Shown here piece by piece: positions 1 to 9,139 of a stretch of DNA of 43,585 bases (the stretch's first letter is position 1; each line of letters begins with the position of its first letter). Source of the DNA: Paenibacillus sp. A3. GTDB lineage: Bacteria > Bacillota > Bacilli > Paenibacillales > NBRC-103111. The notes beneath the pieces were generated by a model. That model saw only the letters and a program-made list of their open reading frames with translations, made no database searches and was not told where the DNA came from. Both the position numbers and the translations under genes were made by a program. The stretch spans positions 1-43,585 of the forward strand of contig NZ_JTHN01000080.1 of the NCBI RefSeq assembly GCF_001399685.1. Direction: 5' to 3'.

Positions 1-156
1 AAGTTACTACTGACGAGAACTTGCATTCTCTTTATGACACTCACTCGATGTTCAGTTTTCAAAGGGCAATGATGTTGTTCGTCATGTTTCGACTTCGTTT
101 TACAACCCGTCGAAAGCGACCTCTTTAATATACCACATCTTCAACCTGTAATGCAA
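1..156 (-). promoter_or_regulatory. Promoter and leader of an rRNA operon lying off the left edge
   Basis: Read on the minus strand, a -35 TTGCAT (151-156) and a -10 TATATT (127-132) are separated by 18 bases. Transcription would run off the left edge. Downstream, at about 49-66, the strand reads TTTGAAAACTGAAC, a sequence commonly found in the leader just before 16S rRNA in Bacillus and Paenibacillus. It is followed by a small hairpin with arms GAGAA/TTCTC (17-32). No rRNA gene body is inside the window, so the operon itself is inferred. Confidence 0.6.
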
Positions 157-283
157 GTACTTTTTTTAAAGTTTTTTTTCGAAACTCTTCAAAAGCTTGT
201 CCTTGCACCAGTTTGCGATGCCCCAGCTCATGGCCGGAAGACTAATATACCATGGCTCAAATCGAAAATCAACCCCTCTACAT

Positions 284-315
284 AAAAAAGATACAAACCA
301 TCGTTGGTTTGTATC
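284..315 (-). terminator. Rho-independent terminator of the inositol monophosphatase gene
   Basis: Perfect 11-bp stem GATACAAACCA/TGGTTTGTATC (290-300 with 305-315) around a 4-base loop, followed on the minus strand by six T residues (284-289). It lies just downstream of the minus-strand gene ending at 335. Confidence 0.9.
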
Positions 316-334
316 TTAAGTCAGAAATATCGCT

Positions 335-1195
335 TTAAATTCCGGTGGCCGAAGCTGCCGACAGCTCGTGCTGGATTTCGTCGTGAATATGACCATTCGT
401 AGCCAGAACATCGCGGACATGCAAGCTGTACGGCTTGCCTTCCGTATCCGTAACCTTGCCGCCCGACTCGGAAATGAGCAGCGCTCCGGCAGCCATATCC
501 CAAGAATTTAATCCGATTTCCCAAAAACCGCTCAATCGCCCTGCAGCTACATAGGCCATATGCAGAGCCGCAGATCCCGCCACGCGAAGATTCCTTACTT
601 TAGGAGCCAATGCTTGAACGCCGCGCATGTTCACCGGCAGGGCGCCCGCCCGATCCGCAGGGAATCCGGTGGCAACCAGACTGTCGATAAGCTTCGTTTC
701 GGAAGAAACTTGCATACGCTTTCCTTTGAGATAAGCGCCTTTTCCTTTCTCGGCGACATACAATTCGTTATGAACGGGATTGTAAACAACGCCGACAATG
801 ACCTCGCCTTTATGAGCAAGCGCCAGCGATATGGAGAAGAAGGGAAAGCCGTGAACGAAATTTGTCGTGCCATCCAACGGATCGACGATCCACAAATATT
901 CGGCGTCTCTCAGCTGCTCCAGCGCTCGCTTGGAAGCTTCGGGACCGGGAGCGACTCCTTCCTCGCCCAAAACAACGTGATGAGGAAAATGCGTCTGTAT
1001 CAAATTGCGAATCATCGTTTCAGCGCCCTTATCAACTTCCGTGACAAGATCGTGGGACGAATATTTGGTTTGCAGCTTGTTGAAGTCTCCAAGTTTGCTT
1101 TGAATCCATTCTCCCGCTTTGGAAGCGATGTTAATTGCGACCGCGGTAAAGCTTTTGCTGCCGACAGCAAAGGAGGGGATGTTGGAATTGGTCAT
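335..1195 (-). CDS. suhB: Inositol monophosphatase family protein
   Basis: 286-aa cytosolic Mg2+-dependent sugar-phosphate phosphatase of the IMPase/SuhB family, which usually hydrolyses myo-inositol phosphates. The family metal-binding signatures are all visible: GEE at residues 77-79, WIVDPLDGTTN at 102-112, and NSWDMAAG at 230-237, which supplies the third metal aspartate. Length is normal for the family (about 260-290 aa). The ATG at 1195 is preceded by AAAAGGAATGATTAGTA, an acceptable ribosome site. The gene stands alone, with its own terminator and more than 200 bp of upstream sequence that includes a possible -10 TATACT at 1275-1280. Substrate cannot be told from sequence: related enzymes act on inositol phosphate, fructose-1,6-bisphosphate or histidinol phosphate. 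The gene symbol is by family only. Confidence 0.85.
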   Translation of the reverse strand: MTNSNIPSFAVGSKSFTAVAINIASKAGEWIQSKLGDFNKLQTKYSSHDLVTEVDKGAETMIRNLIQTHFPHHVVLGEEGVAPGPEASKRALEQLRDAEYLWIVDPLDGTTNFVHGFPFFSISLALAHKGEVIVGVVYNPVHNELYVAEKGKGAYLKGKRMQVSSETKLIDSLVATGFPADRAGALPVNMRGVQALAPKVRNLRVAGSAALHMAYVAAGRLSGFWEIGLNSWDMAAGALLISESGGKVTDTEGKPYSLHVRDVLATNGHIHDEIQHELSAASATGI

Positions 1196-1377
1196 TACTA
1201 ATCATTCCTTTTCTATACCAATAAATAGAAGTATTTTTCAATCCTAGTGACATGGCAACAGATCGAATAGTATCAGTATAGTTAATATACGTAAAATATG
1301 CTACGGAGTTTCGTCCAGACAGACAGTTAAATGTGACAAAACCTTGATTTTTCCAAAACACCTAATTTATACAAGAA

Positions 1378-1404
1378 AACCACCCGCCGATATGACGGAT
1401 GGTT
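1378..1404 (-). terminator. Probable terminator of fabI
   Basis: Stem AACCATCCGTC/GGCGGGTGGTT with G-T wobbles (1394-1404 with 1378-1388) and a 5-base loop. On the minus strand it is followed by TTTTCTTG, an imperfect T-tract. It lies directly downstream of the fabI stop. Confidence 0.7.
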
Positions 1405-1422
1405 GGGTTACAAACTGGAATA

Positions 1423-2196
1423 TTAAACGCCGACAATATGGTAACCGCCGTCGACATAAATCACTTCTCCCGTAATCCCGCGGGACAGATGGCTCATTAA
1501 GAAGAGAGCCGTATCTCCGACCTCGGCGGTTTCGGTCGTGCGGCGCAGGGGAGCTTTTTCCTCGACGGTTTTCAGGATGGAGTTGAAATCTTTGATGCCT
1601 TTCGCTGCGAGTGTGCGGATCGGACCTGCCGATATGGCATTGACACGAATGTTATATTGGCCGAGATCGTTCGCCAAATAACGTACGCTGGCTTCGAGCG
1701 CCGCTTTGGCGATCCCCATCACGTTATAGTTTTTCATAGCGCGTTCGGCGCCCAAGTACGTCATGGTCATAATGCTGCCGCCTTCGGACATAAGCGGGTA
1801 AAGCTTCTGGGCCACGGCCACCAGGGAGTAGGCGCTTATATCATGTGCTAACGCGAAGCCATCTCTCGATGTATTGACGAACAGCCCTTCCAGCTCCTCC
1901 GCGCGTGCAAAAGCGATGCTGTGCACAATGCCGTGCAGTACGCCAAACTGTTCTTTCAGGCCTCCGGCCAGCTTTTCGATATCTTCGTCGGAAGTAACGT
2001 TGCATGGCAGGACGACGGAGTTCGGAATCGTATCGGCCAACTTCCGCACCCGCTCCTCAACCCGTTCGCTTTCATATGTAAAAACAAGTCTTGCACCGTG
2101 GCTCGCCAAAGATTGCGCAATCGCCCAGGCAATGCTGCGGTCGTTAGCGACCCCCATGACCAATATGTTTTTGCCGGCAACCAAGTTCATATCCAT
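1423..2196 (-). CDS. fabI: Enoyl-[acyl-carrier-protein] reductase FabI
   Basis: 257-aa NAD(P)H-dependent enoyl-ACP reductase, which carries out the last reduction of each fatty-acid elongation cycle in the cytosol. It is a short-chain dehydrogenase fold: an N-terminal nucleotide-binding stretch VMGVANDRSIAW (residues 13-24), and the FabI catalytic set Y147, Y157 and K164 within TYLGAERAMKNYNVMGIAK, followed by ISAGPIRTLAAKGI. The open frame continues 107 codons upstream, but that part has no FabI similarity and runs into uvsE. The start chosen is the ATG at 2196, near a GAGGGGA ribosome site. A second ATG two codons on (2190) has better spacing and could equally be the true start. FabI is the target of triclosan-type inhibitors in other bacteria. 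Confidence 0.95.
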   Translation of the reverse strand: MDMNLVAGKNILVMGVANDRSIAWAIAQSLASHGARLVFTYESERVEERVRKLADTIPNSVVLPCNVTSDEDIEKLAGGLKEQFGVLHGIVHSIAFARAEELEGLFVNTSRDGFALAHDISAYSLVAVAQKLYPLMSEGGSIMTMTYLGAERAMKNYNVMGIAKAALEASVRYLANDLGQYNIRVNAISAGPIRTLAAKGIKDFNSILKTVEEKAPLRRTTETAEVGDTALFLMSHLSRGITGEVIYVDGGYHIVGV

Positions 2197-2296
2197 CAGT
2201 TCCCCTCTCATCCATAAAATAGGGCTCGGACAACTTTCTCCCTTCTCAACGTACTTTATTTCAACAAAGATTTCAAGTGTGGCGGATTCGTCGAAA

Positions 2297-3289
2297 TTAC
2301 AGCTCAAACGAGGCTTGGGACAATACCGTAATCCCTTCTTCCCGGCCGATCGCTTCCATAAGATGAAACAGCGCTTCATCTTTCTTCTTGGCTTCAAGCA
2401 TGATATCGAGCCGAGGCGTTGTCGGGGCGATGGCACGCAAAAAGGGCATGAGAATCCCGGTATCGATGAAATCGGCATGGCCGCGAGGATCTTTTTCGCT
2501 TTTGGGACTGGAGACATGAATTTTGGGCGGCAATTCGCGCGGAGGAGCCGCGGTATTTGCCTGCGCTTTCTGACCTTGCCATGTCCGCTGAATCCTCGGC
2601 CATAGCTCTTCCGCCGCCTCTTCGCTCCGGTTCACTAGGTCGTGATGAATGTCAAGCACCATCGGAACGCCGACCTCCTCGCATACCTCCAAGGTTTCGA
2701 GGGCGGTAAACGTCTTGTCGTCGTTCTCCAGCGTCATCCGCTCCCGAATCCGCTCCTCCAGAGCATCGAAATTGCGAATGAACCGTTCTCTTGCCGTTTT
2801 TTTGTTGCCGTATGTGCCCCCGACATGAATGTTGCACTTCGCTGACGCGTCCAATCCCATCGCTTCCAGCATGCGGACATGACGATCCAGATCGGCGAAA
2901 GAGTGCCGCAGCACCTCCTCCCGCGGAGTGCTTAATACCGTAAAATGATCGGGATGAAAACTGATTCGCATCCGATGCTCCCGGGCATAGCTGCCGATTT
3001 CCGCAAACGATTCCGCCAGTTCTTCCATCGGGTCCCAGTCGCCAAGCATCTCGTGGCCAATTAAGGGAATCAGCCTGGAGGAGCAGCGGTAAAGCTCGAT
3101 GTCATGCGCTCGGTTATGCTTTAGAAGCCGGAGCGTGTTATGAAGGTTCTCGGCGGCAATCCGTTCCAGCTTGCGAAGCGCCGCATCCCGGTCGTCGAGC
3201 TTGGCAAAGTTGGTATAAGTCATCGTTTTGGAAGGCGAGGCATTCTGAACCATCATGGACATGGCTACGTAACCAAGACGCACGATCAC
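2297..3289 (-). CDS. uvsE: UV damage endonuclease UvsE/UVDE
   Basis: About 330-aa endonuclease that nicks DNA 5' to UV photoproducts and starts an alternative excision repair. The TIM-barrel metal ligands of UVDE are recognisable: SFHPDHFTVLSTP, NIHVGGTYGNK, RMTLENDDKTFTALETLEVC, MVLDIHHDLVN, KIHVSSPKSEKDPRGHADFI and IMLEAKKKDEAL. The N-terminus IVRLGYVAMSM matches where family members begin. I chose the GTG at 3289, which has GGAG 12 bases upstream. An ATG at 3361 would add 24 residues, but it lies inside the terminator of the preceding gene and the extra residues do not resemble the family. The gene is transcribed toward fabI with 100 bp between them. Confidence 0.9.
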   Translation of the reverse strand: MIVRLGYVAMSMMVQNASPSKTMTYTNFAKLDDRDAALRKLERIAAENLHNTLRLLKHNRAHDIELYRCSSRLIPLIGHEMLGDWDPMEELAESFAEIGSYAREHRMRISFHPDHFTVLSTPREEVLRHSFADLDRHVRMLEAMGLDASAKCNIHVGGTYGNKKTARERFIRNFDALEERIRERMTLENDDKTFTALETLEVCEEVGVPMVLDIHHDLVNRSEEAAEELWPRIQRTWQGQKAQANTAAPPRELPPKIHVSSPKSEKDPRGHADFIDTGILMPFLRAIAPTTPRLDIMLEAKKKDEALFHLMEAIGREEGITVLSQASFEL

Positions 3290-3341
3290 GATACAATCAC
3301 GCTCCCGAGAGTTAATTACTCCATAGCTTGTCCCCGGAAAC

Positions 3342-3377
3342 AAAAAAGCACCCTCTTCCATGGCTGGAAAAGGATGC
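3342..3377 (-). terminator. Rho-independent terminator downstream of the 105-aa gene
   Basis: 13-bp stem GCATCCTTTTCCA/TGGAAGAGGGTGC with two wobble positions (3365-3377 with 3348-3360), a 4-base loop, and six T residues on the minus strand (3342-3347). Its position argues against a uvsE start at 3361. Confidence 0.9.
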
Positions 3378-3432
3378 TGCCCTTGTAAGGTTTAAGCACC
3401 ATAATATTATGAAGGGTCGGTGAATGGACAGT

Positions 3433-3750
3433 CTACGCCCGATCTCCGAAAAACATTTCGTGTGCCAACGACGTCTGGATTCGTGCTTCCTCCTCGTTTA
3501 GCTTGCGAACCAGCTCCATCTCGACCTGTGTCACTTCTTCGCCCTGAAAATTAATTTCGGCGATGGAGGCCAAAATTTTGACGATGGCAATGGCTTGGTT
3601 ATCCGGCGTATAGGCAATGACTTTCTGTCCGGTAGGAAACACGCGGAAGCCGCTTTTCATCATTTTGCCGCGGCCGTACTCCAGCAGCTCGAACAACTCT
3701 TGTTCGGATTTGAATTTGCATACAGAATTGAACTCAGTTTGAAATCCCAT
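3433..3750 (-). CDS. Conserved-looking small protein of unknown function, 105 aa
   Basis: Soluble 105-aa protein starting MGFQTEFNSV. There is no signal peptide, membrane segment or catalytic motif that I recognise. The middle (GFRVFPTGQKVIAY, then QAIAIVKILASI) looks like a small beta-rich fold, and the C-terminal third is a charged helix (VEMELVRKLNEEEARI). It bears a faint resemblance to DUF2584-type Bacilli proteins, which I cannot confirm. The ATG at 3750 follows an excellent ribosome site, AAAGGAGCGAATTC. The frame is open for 12 more codons upstream, but those lack a ribosome site. The gene is preceded by ddl on the same strand (88 bp gap) and has its own terminator. Confidence 0.75.
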   Translation of the reverse strand: MGFQTEFNSVCKFKSEQELFELLEYGRGKMMKSGFRVFPTGQKVIAYTPDNQAIAIVKILASIAEINFQGEEVTQVEMELVRKLNEEEARIQTSLAHEMFFGDRA

Positions 3751-3838
3751 GAATTCGCTCCTTTCAGCCGTCTTTTGCTTAAGCATATCGAACCTGGGAA
3801 GACAAAAGCAAGTCCGGCGGCTCAGGCTCCGCCGAAGG

Positions 3839-4969
3839 TTAGTCCAAGGTATACTCCAAGCGCTGCTTCTCGGCGTGACGCTCCAGCGCGAGACGAATTA
3901 AGTCGTCGATCAGCTCGCTGTAAGGCTTCCCGCTCTCGCGCCACAATAGCGGATACATACTGTAAGGAGTGAAGCCCGGCATAGTGTTTATTTCATTAAT
4001 GAAGATTCTGTTGTCTTCTTTCCGCAGGAAGAAATCGACGCGGGACAAGCCCGAACCGTCGATAGCCGTGAAAGCCCGAAGAGCGAGCTCCCTAATTTCT
4101 TCCGCCGTCTCTTGCGGAATTTCGGCTGGAATAATCATCGACGACGTGCCGTCGACATATTTGGCCTTGTAATCGTAAAACTCGCTCGAAGATACGATCT
4201 CACCGACGACGGAAGCTTGCGGCTCGTCGTTGCCGAGCACCGCCACTTCCACCTCGCGGGCATTCACGAACTCTTCGACAATGACCTTGCGGTCGTAACG
4301 AAACGCTTGATTGACGGCGGCAAGCAACTCTTCGCGGTTGCGCGCCTTGCTTACGCCGACGCTCGATCCGAGATTGGCCGGCTTGACGAAGCAGGGATAC
4401 CCGATCGAGATTTCAATTTCCATCAGGAAATAGCTGTTGTCTTTTTCCCACTGGTTTCGCGTGAAGTGGCGGAAAACGCATTGAGGCAGGCCTTCCTGGG
4501 CAAATATTTTTTTCATGGCGATTTTGTCCATGCCTACGGACGAAGCCAGGACGCCGGCGCCTACGTAGGCGATATTCGCCATTTCGAGCAGCCCCTGAAT
4601 GGTGCCGTCTTCGCCGAACGTGCCGTGCAGCAACGGGAATACGACATCCAGCGGGGCGGACGGCGCGGAAGCGCCCAACACCTTGATCCGCGCGTCGGGA
4701 GAAGCCGGCCGGGCGGCAAAAAACGGCTGAAGGGCAAACTCTCCCGAAGATTCGGACGAGCCATCGAACGCAAGCGCTTCGACCGATTCGGCCGGCGCTG
4801 TAAGCTGCGGTCCCGCATGCCAGTCCCCTTGCTTGGTTATGTAAAACGGCTGCACCTCGTATTTGTTCAAGTCGAATGCTTTGATGACGGCCAGTGCCGT
4901 TTGGAGCGAGACTTCATGCTCCCCGGATTTGCCGCCGTAAATCAAGCCTACACGTATTTTGTCGCTCAT
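3839..4969 (-). CDS. ddl: D-alanine--D-alanine ligase
   Basis: 376-aa cytosolic ATP-grasp ligase joining two D-alanines for the peptidoglycan pentapeptide. Visible signatures are the N-terminal YGGKSGEHEVSL; the phosphate and D-Ala binding stretch CFVKPANLGSSVGVSKA; the ATP-grasp lysine/glutamate region VIVEEFVNAREVEVAVLGN; GLSRVDFFL; and the Mg2+ ligands in IFINEINTMPGFTPYSMYPLLW. The subfamily is the VanA/Ddl type that includes the omega-loop YDYKAKYVDG, where the tyrosine after the F indicates D-Ala-D-Ala rather than D-lactate specificity. Length is normal. The ATG at 4969 is preceded by CCGGAGGTTTTT, a strong ribosome site. A weak GC hairpin at about 3818-3840 could end the transcript. 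Confidence 0.95.
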   Translation of the reverse strand: MSDKIRVGLIYGGKSGEHEVSLQTALAVIKAFDLNKYEVQPFYITKQGDWHAGPQLTAPAESVEALAFDGSSESSGEFALQPFFAARPASPDARIKVLGASAPSAPLDVVFPLLHGTFGEDGTIQGLLEMANIAYVGAGVLASSVGMDKIAMKKIFAQEGLPQCVFRHFTRNQWEKDNSYFLMEIEISIGYPCFVKPANLGSSVGVSKARNREELLAAVNQAFRYDRKVIVEEFVNAREVEVAVLGNDEPQASVVGEIVSSSEFYDYKAKYVDGTSSMIIPAEIPQETAEEIRELALRAFTAIDGSGLSRVDFFLRKEDNRIFINEINTMPGFTPYSMYPLLWRESGKPYSELIDDLIRLALERHAEKQRLEYTLD

Positions 4970-5086
4970 AAAAACCTCCGGAAGTATGTTGATCCAAGCC
5001 GTCTAAAATCATGAAAAAGCAGGCTCCGTGCATGGCCGATGGCAGAAAAGCGAAGCCTAAGCTACGGCACTGCCAAATTCGGAAGA

Positions 5087-6109
5087 TTAAAAGGAATCGG
5101 ATAAATGCAGGAAACGGTAGCGCGTTCGCTTCGTCCAAGCCGGAGAATCCGTATAGCTCCAGTACCGATGCTTGCTGTTGATCGTCTGAGCATTGACAAG
5201 CGGCATGCCGCTTGGGTCCTTGGCGGTAACAATGGTGGTATGCTGATACCGGCCGTCGCCGTCCCAGTCGTAGCTTATGATATCGCCCAAATCGAGCTGC
5301 TGCGGATTGGCCACTTCTTGGGCCCGCAGCCCTCTGCGGCTTGTCAGCAAATAAAACTGCAGACTTTCGGCTACGGCCCAACTGAAGCTCCAGAGCTCCT
5401 GACCGCCGACCCGGCCTTTGTACCACCAGCCCGAATCCCTTTTACCAGTATAGTTCATAGGCGCTCCGCCTGCAAAGATGCATTGGGACACGTAATTGCT
5501 GCAGTTGACTTCAAAAGCAAGATAGGCCGGATTTGTTCTGTCCCACCACTGGTCGGCGTAACGCACCGCTTCGACCCGGTTGTAAGGGGTGCGGGCGGCG
5601 GCTTGCTGGAAATCGGAAATGATTTGAGTGTTCAAATACGGTACGGAAGGTGCACGCATTAACCCGACGGCGGCAAACGAATCTTCCGCCTGCATGATCC
5701 CGCCCGCAACCGAAGGTTTTAGACGTAAAGCCTGCTCCGTCTGAAGATATTCGATATGCACAACGGCCCAGCCGTCCGACGCCGGGGAAAGGGTGATCCG
5801 CTCCTGTTCGATCCGCTGCTCTTCGTGGAGGACCTGCCGAATCTCGCCGACAGTCGTCCGTCTGAGGGTGACGTCGGCTACGATGCTGTCTCCGCGCTCC
5901 GCCACTTGATCGACGGTGAGCCGGGTTTCGCTTTTGGTTGGTAGGAATTGCCGCTCACGGTCGGTATCCGCCCGCCGGGCAAGCCTCTCGGTCTGCGCAC
6001 GCAAATAGGCGGCATCCTCCACAAAGGGCAGCATCGGTTCCACGGAATAATCGATGTCCATTTGATTGCGATGATGTACATAGTCGTAGAGGGTCGTTTT
6101 CCAAGACAC
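5087..6109 (-). CDS. Putative amidase-domain protein (amidase_6 family)
   Basis: 340-aa protein whose C-terminal half (about residues 190-335) resembles the Bacilli putative amidase domain PF12671, a papain-like cysteine amidase fold. The likely catalytic cysteine is in FEVNCSNYVSQCIFAGG and the likely histidine in DGRYQHTTIVTA. The N-terminal half is charged and contains no signal peptide or membrane segment, so export is not shown. Many relatives act on cell-wall peptides. Translation most likely begins with the GTG at 6109, preceded by AAAGGGGACCGATGCC; a nearby ATG is in a different frame. The gene sits upstream of ddl on the same strand, in keeping with a wall-related role, but a 117-bp gap separates them. 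Function is inferred from fold only. Confidence 0.75.
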   Translation of the reverse strand: MSWKTTLYDYVHHRNQMDIDYSVEPMLPFVEDAAYLRAQTERLARRADTDRERQFLPTKSETRLTVDQVAERGDSIVADVTLRRTTVGEIRQVLHEEQRIEQERITLSPASDGWAVVHIEYLQTEQALRLKPSVAGGIMQAEDSFAAVGLMRAPSVPYLNTQIISDFQQAAARTPYNRVEAVRYADQWWDRTNPAYLAFEVNCSNYVSQCIFAGGAPMNYTGKRDSGWWYKGRVGGQELWSFSWAVAESLQFYLLTSRRGLRAQEVANPQQLDLGDIISYDWDGDGRYQHTTIVTAKDPSGMPLVNAQTINSKHRYWSYTDSPAWTKRTRYRFLHLSDSF

Positions 6110-6227
6110 GGCATCGGTCCCCTTTCATCGGAAGCCTGTACGGCTAAGGTCGATTTATTTCAACAGGACAGAAAACATTCATTCCCATGGTATGCGCGCC
6201 GCCGTATAAAAATGAGCGAAATCAACC

Positions 6228-6257
6228 TTTACGAAACGGCCTTTCAGCATGTATACT
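6228..6257 (+). promoter_or_regulatory. Candidate promoter of aconitase gene
   Basis: -35 TTTACG (6228-6233), 18-base spacer, -10 TATACT (6252-6257) preceded by TG at -1/-2 of the hexamer. Expected transcription start is about 6264, giving an 80-base leader that contains the palindromes listed next. Confidence 0.65.
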
Positions 6258-6273
6258 ATAGCTATGGCTAATA

Positions 6274-6299
6274 ATGAAATCAAGTTTCATACGATGAAA
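6274..6299. promoter_or_regulatory. Interleaved palindromes in aconitase leader, candidate operator
   Basis: ATGAAA (6274-6279), TTTCAT (6285-6290) and ATGAAA (6294-6299) form two overlapping inverted repeats just downstream of the predicted start. The second, TTTCA-TACGA-TGAAA (6285-6299), has the same arms and 5-base spacing as a palindrome in front of the neighbouring iclR-type gene (9909-9923). Placement at about +10 to +35 would suit a repressor. The binder is unknown. Confidence 0.55.
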
Positions 6300-6342
6300 C
6301 AAGATCCATGCAGCTGATTATTGTCTAAGGAGGAATAGCACC

Positions 6343-9048
6343 ATGTCTAAAAAAGACCAATTCTCGGTCCGCAAGCAGCTGAACGTTGGCGGTCAATCGT
6401 ACAACTACTACAGCCTGCAGGCGTTTGAAGCGCAAGGCAACGGCCATGTGCAAAATCTGCCTTTCTCCATTAAAGTTCTGCTTGAAGCGGCGATCCGTCA
6501 ATTCGACGGCAAGGCGATCACGGCAGAGCACGTGAAACAAATCGCCGGCTGGGCTTCCGAACGCGACGCCAACAAAGAAATTCCGTTCATTCCGGCACGG
6601 ATCGTGCTGCAGGACTTCACCGGCGTACCGGTTGTCGTCGACCTGGCAGCCATGAGAGATACGATGAAACGGGCGGGCGGCGACCCGAAACGGATCAACC
6701 CGCTTGTTCCGGTTGACCTCGTTATCGACCACTCGGTTATGGTTGATGCCTTCGGTTCCCCGGACGCACTCGAATATAACGAACGCATCGAATTCGAACG
6801 CAACGAGGAGCGCTACCGCTTCCTGCGCTGGGCGCAAACGGCGTTTGACAACTTCCGCGCCGTGCCGCCGGATACCGGTATCGTTCACCAAGTTAACCTT
6901 GAGTACCTCGCATCCGTCGCAGCAACGAAAACCGTTGACGGCGAAACGGAAGTTTATCCGGATTCCCTCGTCGGTACGGACTCTCATACGACGATGATCA
7001 ACGGTTTGGGTATCGTTGGCTGGGGCGTCGGCGGTATCGAGGCCGAAGCAGGCATGCTGGGCCAACCGCTGTATTTCGTAACGCCGGAAGTTATCGGCTT
7101 CAAGCTGACCGGTACGCTGGCGGAAGGTGCTACGGCAACCGACCTCGCGCTGACCGTAACCCAAATGCTGCGCAAAAAAGGCGTTGTCGGCAAGTTCGTC
7201 GAATTCTACGGCCCAGGCCTGAGCAACATCAGCTTGGCAGACCGTGCGACGGTAGCGAACATGGCTCCGGAATACGGCGCAACGATCGGCTTCTTCCCGG
7301 TTGACTCCGAGTCCTTGAACTACATGAGAGGCACGGGCCGCAGCGAAGAGCAAATCGCGCTTGTCGAAGCTTACTATAAAGAGCAAGGCATGTTCCGCAC
7401 CGACGCAACGCCGGATCCGGTGTTCAGCGATACACTGGAGCTTGACCTCGGTTCGGTCGTTCCGAGCTTGGCCGGTCCGAAGCGTCCGCAAGACCGCGTC
7501 GAGCTGACGAACATGAAGGAATCGTTCAACAGCATCATCCGCACTCCGATCGAAAAAGGCGGCTACGGCTTGTCCGACGAGAAAATCGCGGAAACGGTCG
7601 AAGTGAAGCATCCGAACAACGAAACGAGCAAAATGGGCACAGGCGCCGTCGTTATCGCAGCGATCACTTCCTGTACCAATACGTCCAACCCAAGCGTTAT
7701 GCTGGGCGCCGGTCTCGTTGCGAAAAAAGCGGTAGCTCTCGGCCTCAGAAAACCGGGCTACGTCAAAAGCAGCTTGACGCCGGGCTCCCTGGTCGTTACC
7801 GACTACTTGAAAAAAGCCGGTTTGCTTGAGTCGCTCGAAGCGCTCGGCTTCCACGTCGCCGGCTACGGCTGCGCAACGTGCATCGGTAACTCCGGTCCGC
7901 TGCCGGACGAAGTCAGCAAAGCGATCGCCGACAACGATATGACCGTAGCTGCCGTACTTTCCGGCAACCGGAACTTCGAAGGCCGCGTTCATGCTCAAGT
8001 AAAAGCCAACTACCTGGCTTCTCCGCCGCTGGTCGTCGCTTATGCTTTGGCCGGTACGGTCAACATCGATCTGGCGAACGATCCGATCGGCTACAACCAA
8101 AAGAACGAGCCGGTTTACCTGAAAGACATCTGGCCGACATCGCAGGAGATTCAAGAAGCGATCCAATCCGCAATGAGCCCTGCGCTGTACCGTGAAAAAT
8201 ATGCTAACGTATTCCGCTCCAACGAGCGCTTCAACGCGATCCAGGTACCGGAAGGCGAGCTGTACGAATGGCCGACTTCCACGTATATCGCGAACCCGCC
8301 GTTCTTCGAGAACCTGGGCGCCGGACTGTCGGATATTGCGGATATCCGCGGAGCCAAGACGCTTGCGCTGCTCGGCGATTCCGTCACGACGGACCATATC
8401 TCGCCTGCGGGTAACATCAAGGCCGATAGCCCTGCCGGCAAATACTTGATCGAGCATGGCGTGAAGAAAGAAGACTTCAACTCCTACGGTTCCCGCCGCG
8501 GTAACCACGATGTCATGATGCGCGGTACGTTTGCGAACATCCGTATCCGCAACCAAGTGGCACCGGGCACCGAGGGCGGCGTAACGACTTACCTGCCGAC
8601 CGGCGAAGTCATGTCCATCTACGATGCTTCGATGAAGTATCAAGAGCAAGGCACGAACCTCGTCGTTATTGCCGGTAAAGAATACGGCACAGGCAGTTCC
8701 CGCGACTGGGCGGCAAAAGGAACGTTCCTGCTCGGCGTGAAAGCCGTCATCGCGGAAAGCTTCGAGCGGATCCACCGTTCCAACCTCGTCGGCATGGGCG
8801 TGCTTCCGCTGCAATTCTCGGAAGGTCAAAGCTGGACATCGCTCGGCTTGACCGGCAGAGAAACGTTCGACATTACGGGTCTGAGCAACGACGTACAGCC
8901 GGGTCAAAAAGTATCCGTCAACGTCACGCGCGAAGACGGCTCGAGCTTCAGCTTCGAAGCGATCGTGCGTCTGGACAGCTACGTGGATGTCGATTACTAC
9001 CGCAACGGCGGTATTCTGCAAACTGTCCTGCGTCAAATCATGGCCTAA
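6343..9048 (+). CDS. acnA: Aconitate hydratase AcnA/CitB
   Basis: 901-aa monomeric aconitase that interconverts citrate and isocitrate in the TCA cycle. In Bacillus the apo form also binds iron-responsive mRNA elements. The three [4Fe-4S] cysteines are C444 (in TSCTNTSNP) and C510 and C513 (in [11 protein letters not shown]). Other family signatures are [21 protein letters not shown] in the N-terminal part, and [13 protein letters not shown] and the swivelling-domain substrate loop [14 protein letters not shown] near the C-terminus. Length matches the AcnA/IRP group (about 900 aa), not AcnB. The start ATG follows CTAAGGAGGAATAGCACC, a strong ribosome site. Codon choice is markedly biased toward a few C/G-ending and T-ending codons compared with neighbours, as expected for a highly expressed gene. 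Monocistronic, ending in a strong terminator; convergent with the IclR gene. Confidence 0.97.
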   Translation: MSKKDQFSVRKQLNVGGQSYNYYSLQAFEAQGNGHVQNLPFSIKVLLEAAIRQFDGKAITAEHVKQIAGWASERDANKEIPFIPARIVLQDFTGVPVVVDLAAMRDTMKRAGGDPKRINPLVPVDLVIDHSVMVDAFGSPDALEYNERIEFERNEERYRFLRWAQTAFDNFRAVPPDTGIVHQVNLEYLASVAATKTVDGETEVYPDSLVGTDSHTTMINGLGIVGWGVGGIEAEAGMLGQPLYFVTPEVIGFKLTGTLAEGATATDLALTVTQMLRKKGVVGKFVEFYGPGLSNISLADRATVANMAPEYGATIGFFPVDSESLNYMRGTGRSEEQIALVEAYYKEQGMFRTDATPDPVFSDTLELDLGSVVPSLAGPKRPQDRVELTNMKESFNSIIRTPIEKGGYGLSDEKIAETVEVKHPNNETSKMGTGAVVIAAITSCTNTSNPSVMLGAGLVAKKAVALGLRKPGYVKSSLTPGSLVVTDYLKKAGLLESLEALGFHVAGYGCATCIGNSGPLPDEVSKAIADNDMTVAAVLSGNRNFEGRVHAQVKANYLASPPLVVAYALAGTVNIDLANDPIGYNQKNEPVYLKDIWPTSQEIQEAIQSAMSPALYREKYANVFRSNERFNAIQVPEGELYEWPTSTYIANPPFFENLGAGLSDIADIRGAKTLALLGDSVTTDHISPAGNIKADSPAGKYLIEHGVKKEDFNSYGSRRGNHDVMMRGTFANIRIRNQVAPGTEGGVTTYLPTGEVMSIYDASMKYQEQGTNLVVIAGKEYGTGSSRDWAAKGTFLLGVKAVIAESFERIHRSNLVGMGVLPLQFSEGQSWTSLGLTGRETFDITGLSNDVQPGQKVSVNVTREDGSSFSFEAIVRLDSYVDVDYYRNGGILQTVLRQIMA

Positions 9049-9068
9049 AACGAAGCCTTCCATATGCA

Positions 9069-9114
9069 AAGAAGCCCCAATATCCTCCTCGCGAGGCTTT
9101 GGGGCTTCTTTTTT
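9069..9114 (+). terminator. Rho-independent terminator of aconitase
   Basis: 12-bp stem AAGAAGCCCCAA/TTGGGGCTTCTT (9069-9080 with 9099-9110), followed by a T-tract to 9114. It lies between convergent genes. The minus strand also has a short T-run after the stem, so weak bidirectional action is possible. Confidence 0.9.
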
Positions 9115-9139
9115 GGCTATATGAAGCAGAATCCGCCGA

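Noticed and set aside
2197-2517. 107-codon N-terminal extension of fabI
   Set aside because: It lies over uvsE and the ribosome site, and family length supports the start at 2196.
3290-3361. ATG start of uvsE at 3361
   Set aside because: It falls inside a strong terminator hairpin and the added residues are unlike the family.
6325-9069. 914-codon open frame on the minus strand opposite aconitase
   Set aside because: It is the antisense of a highly biased gene; composition is Arg/Val/Asp-rich nonsense with no family motif or ribosome site.
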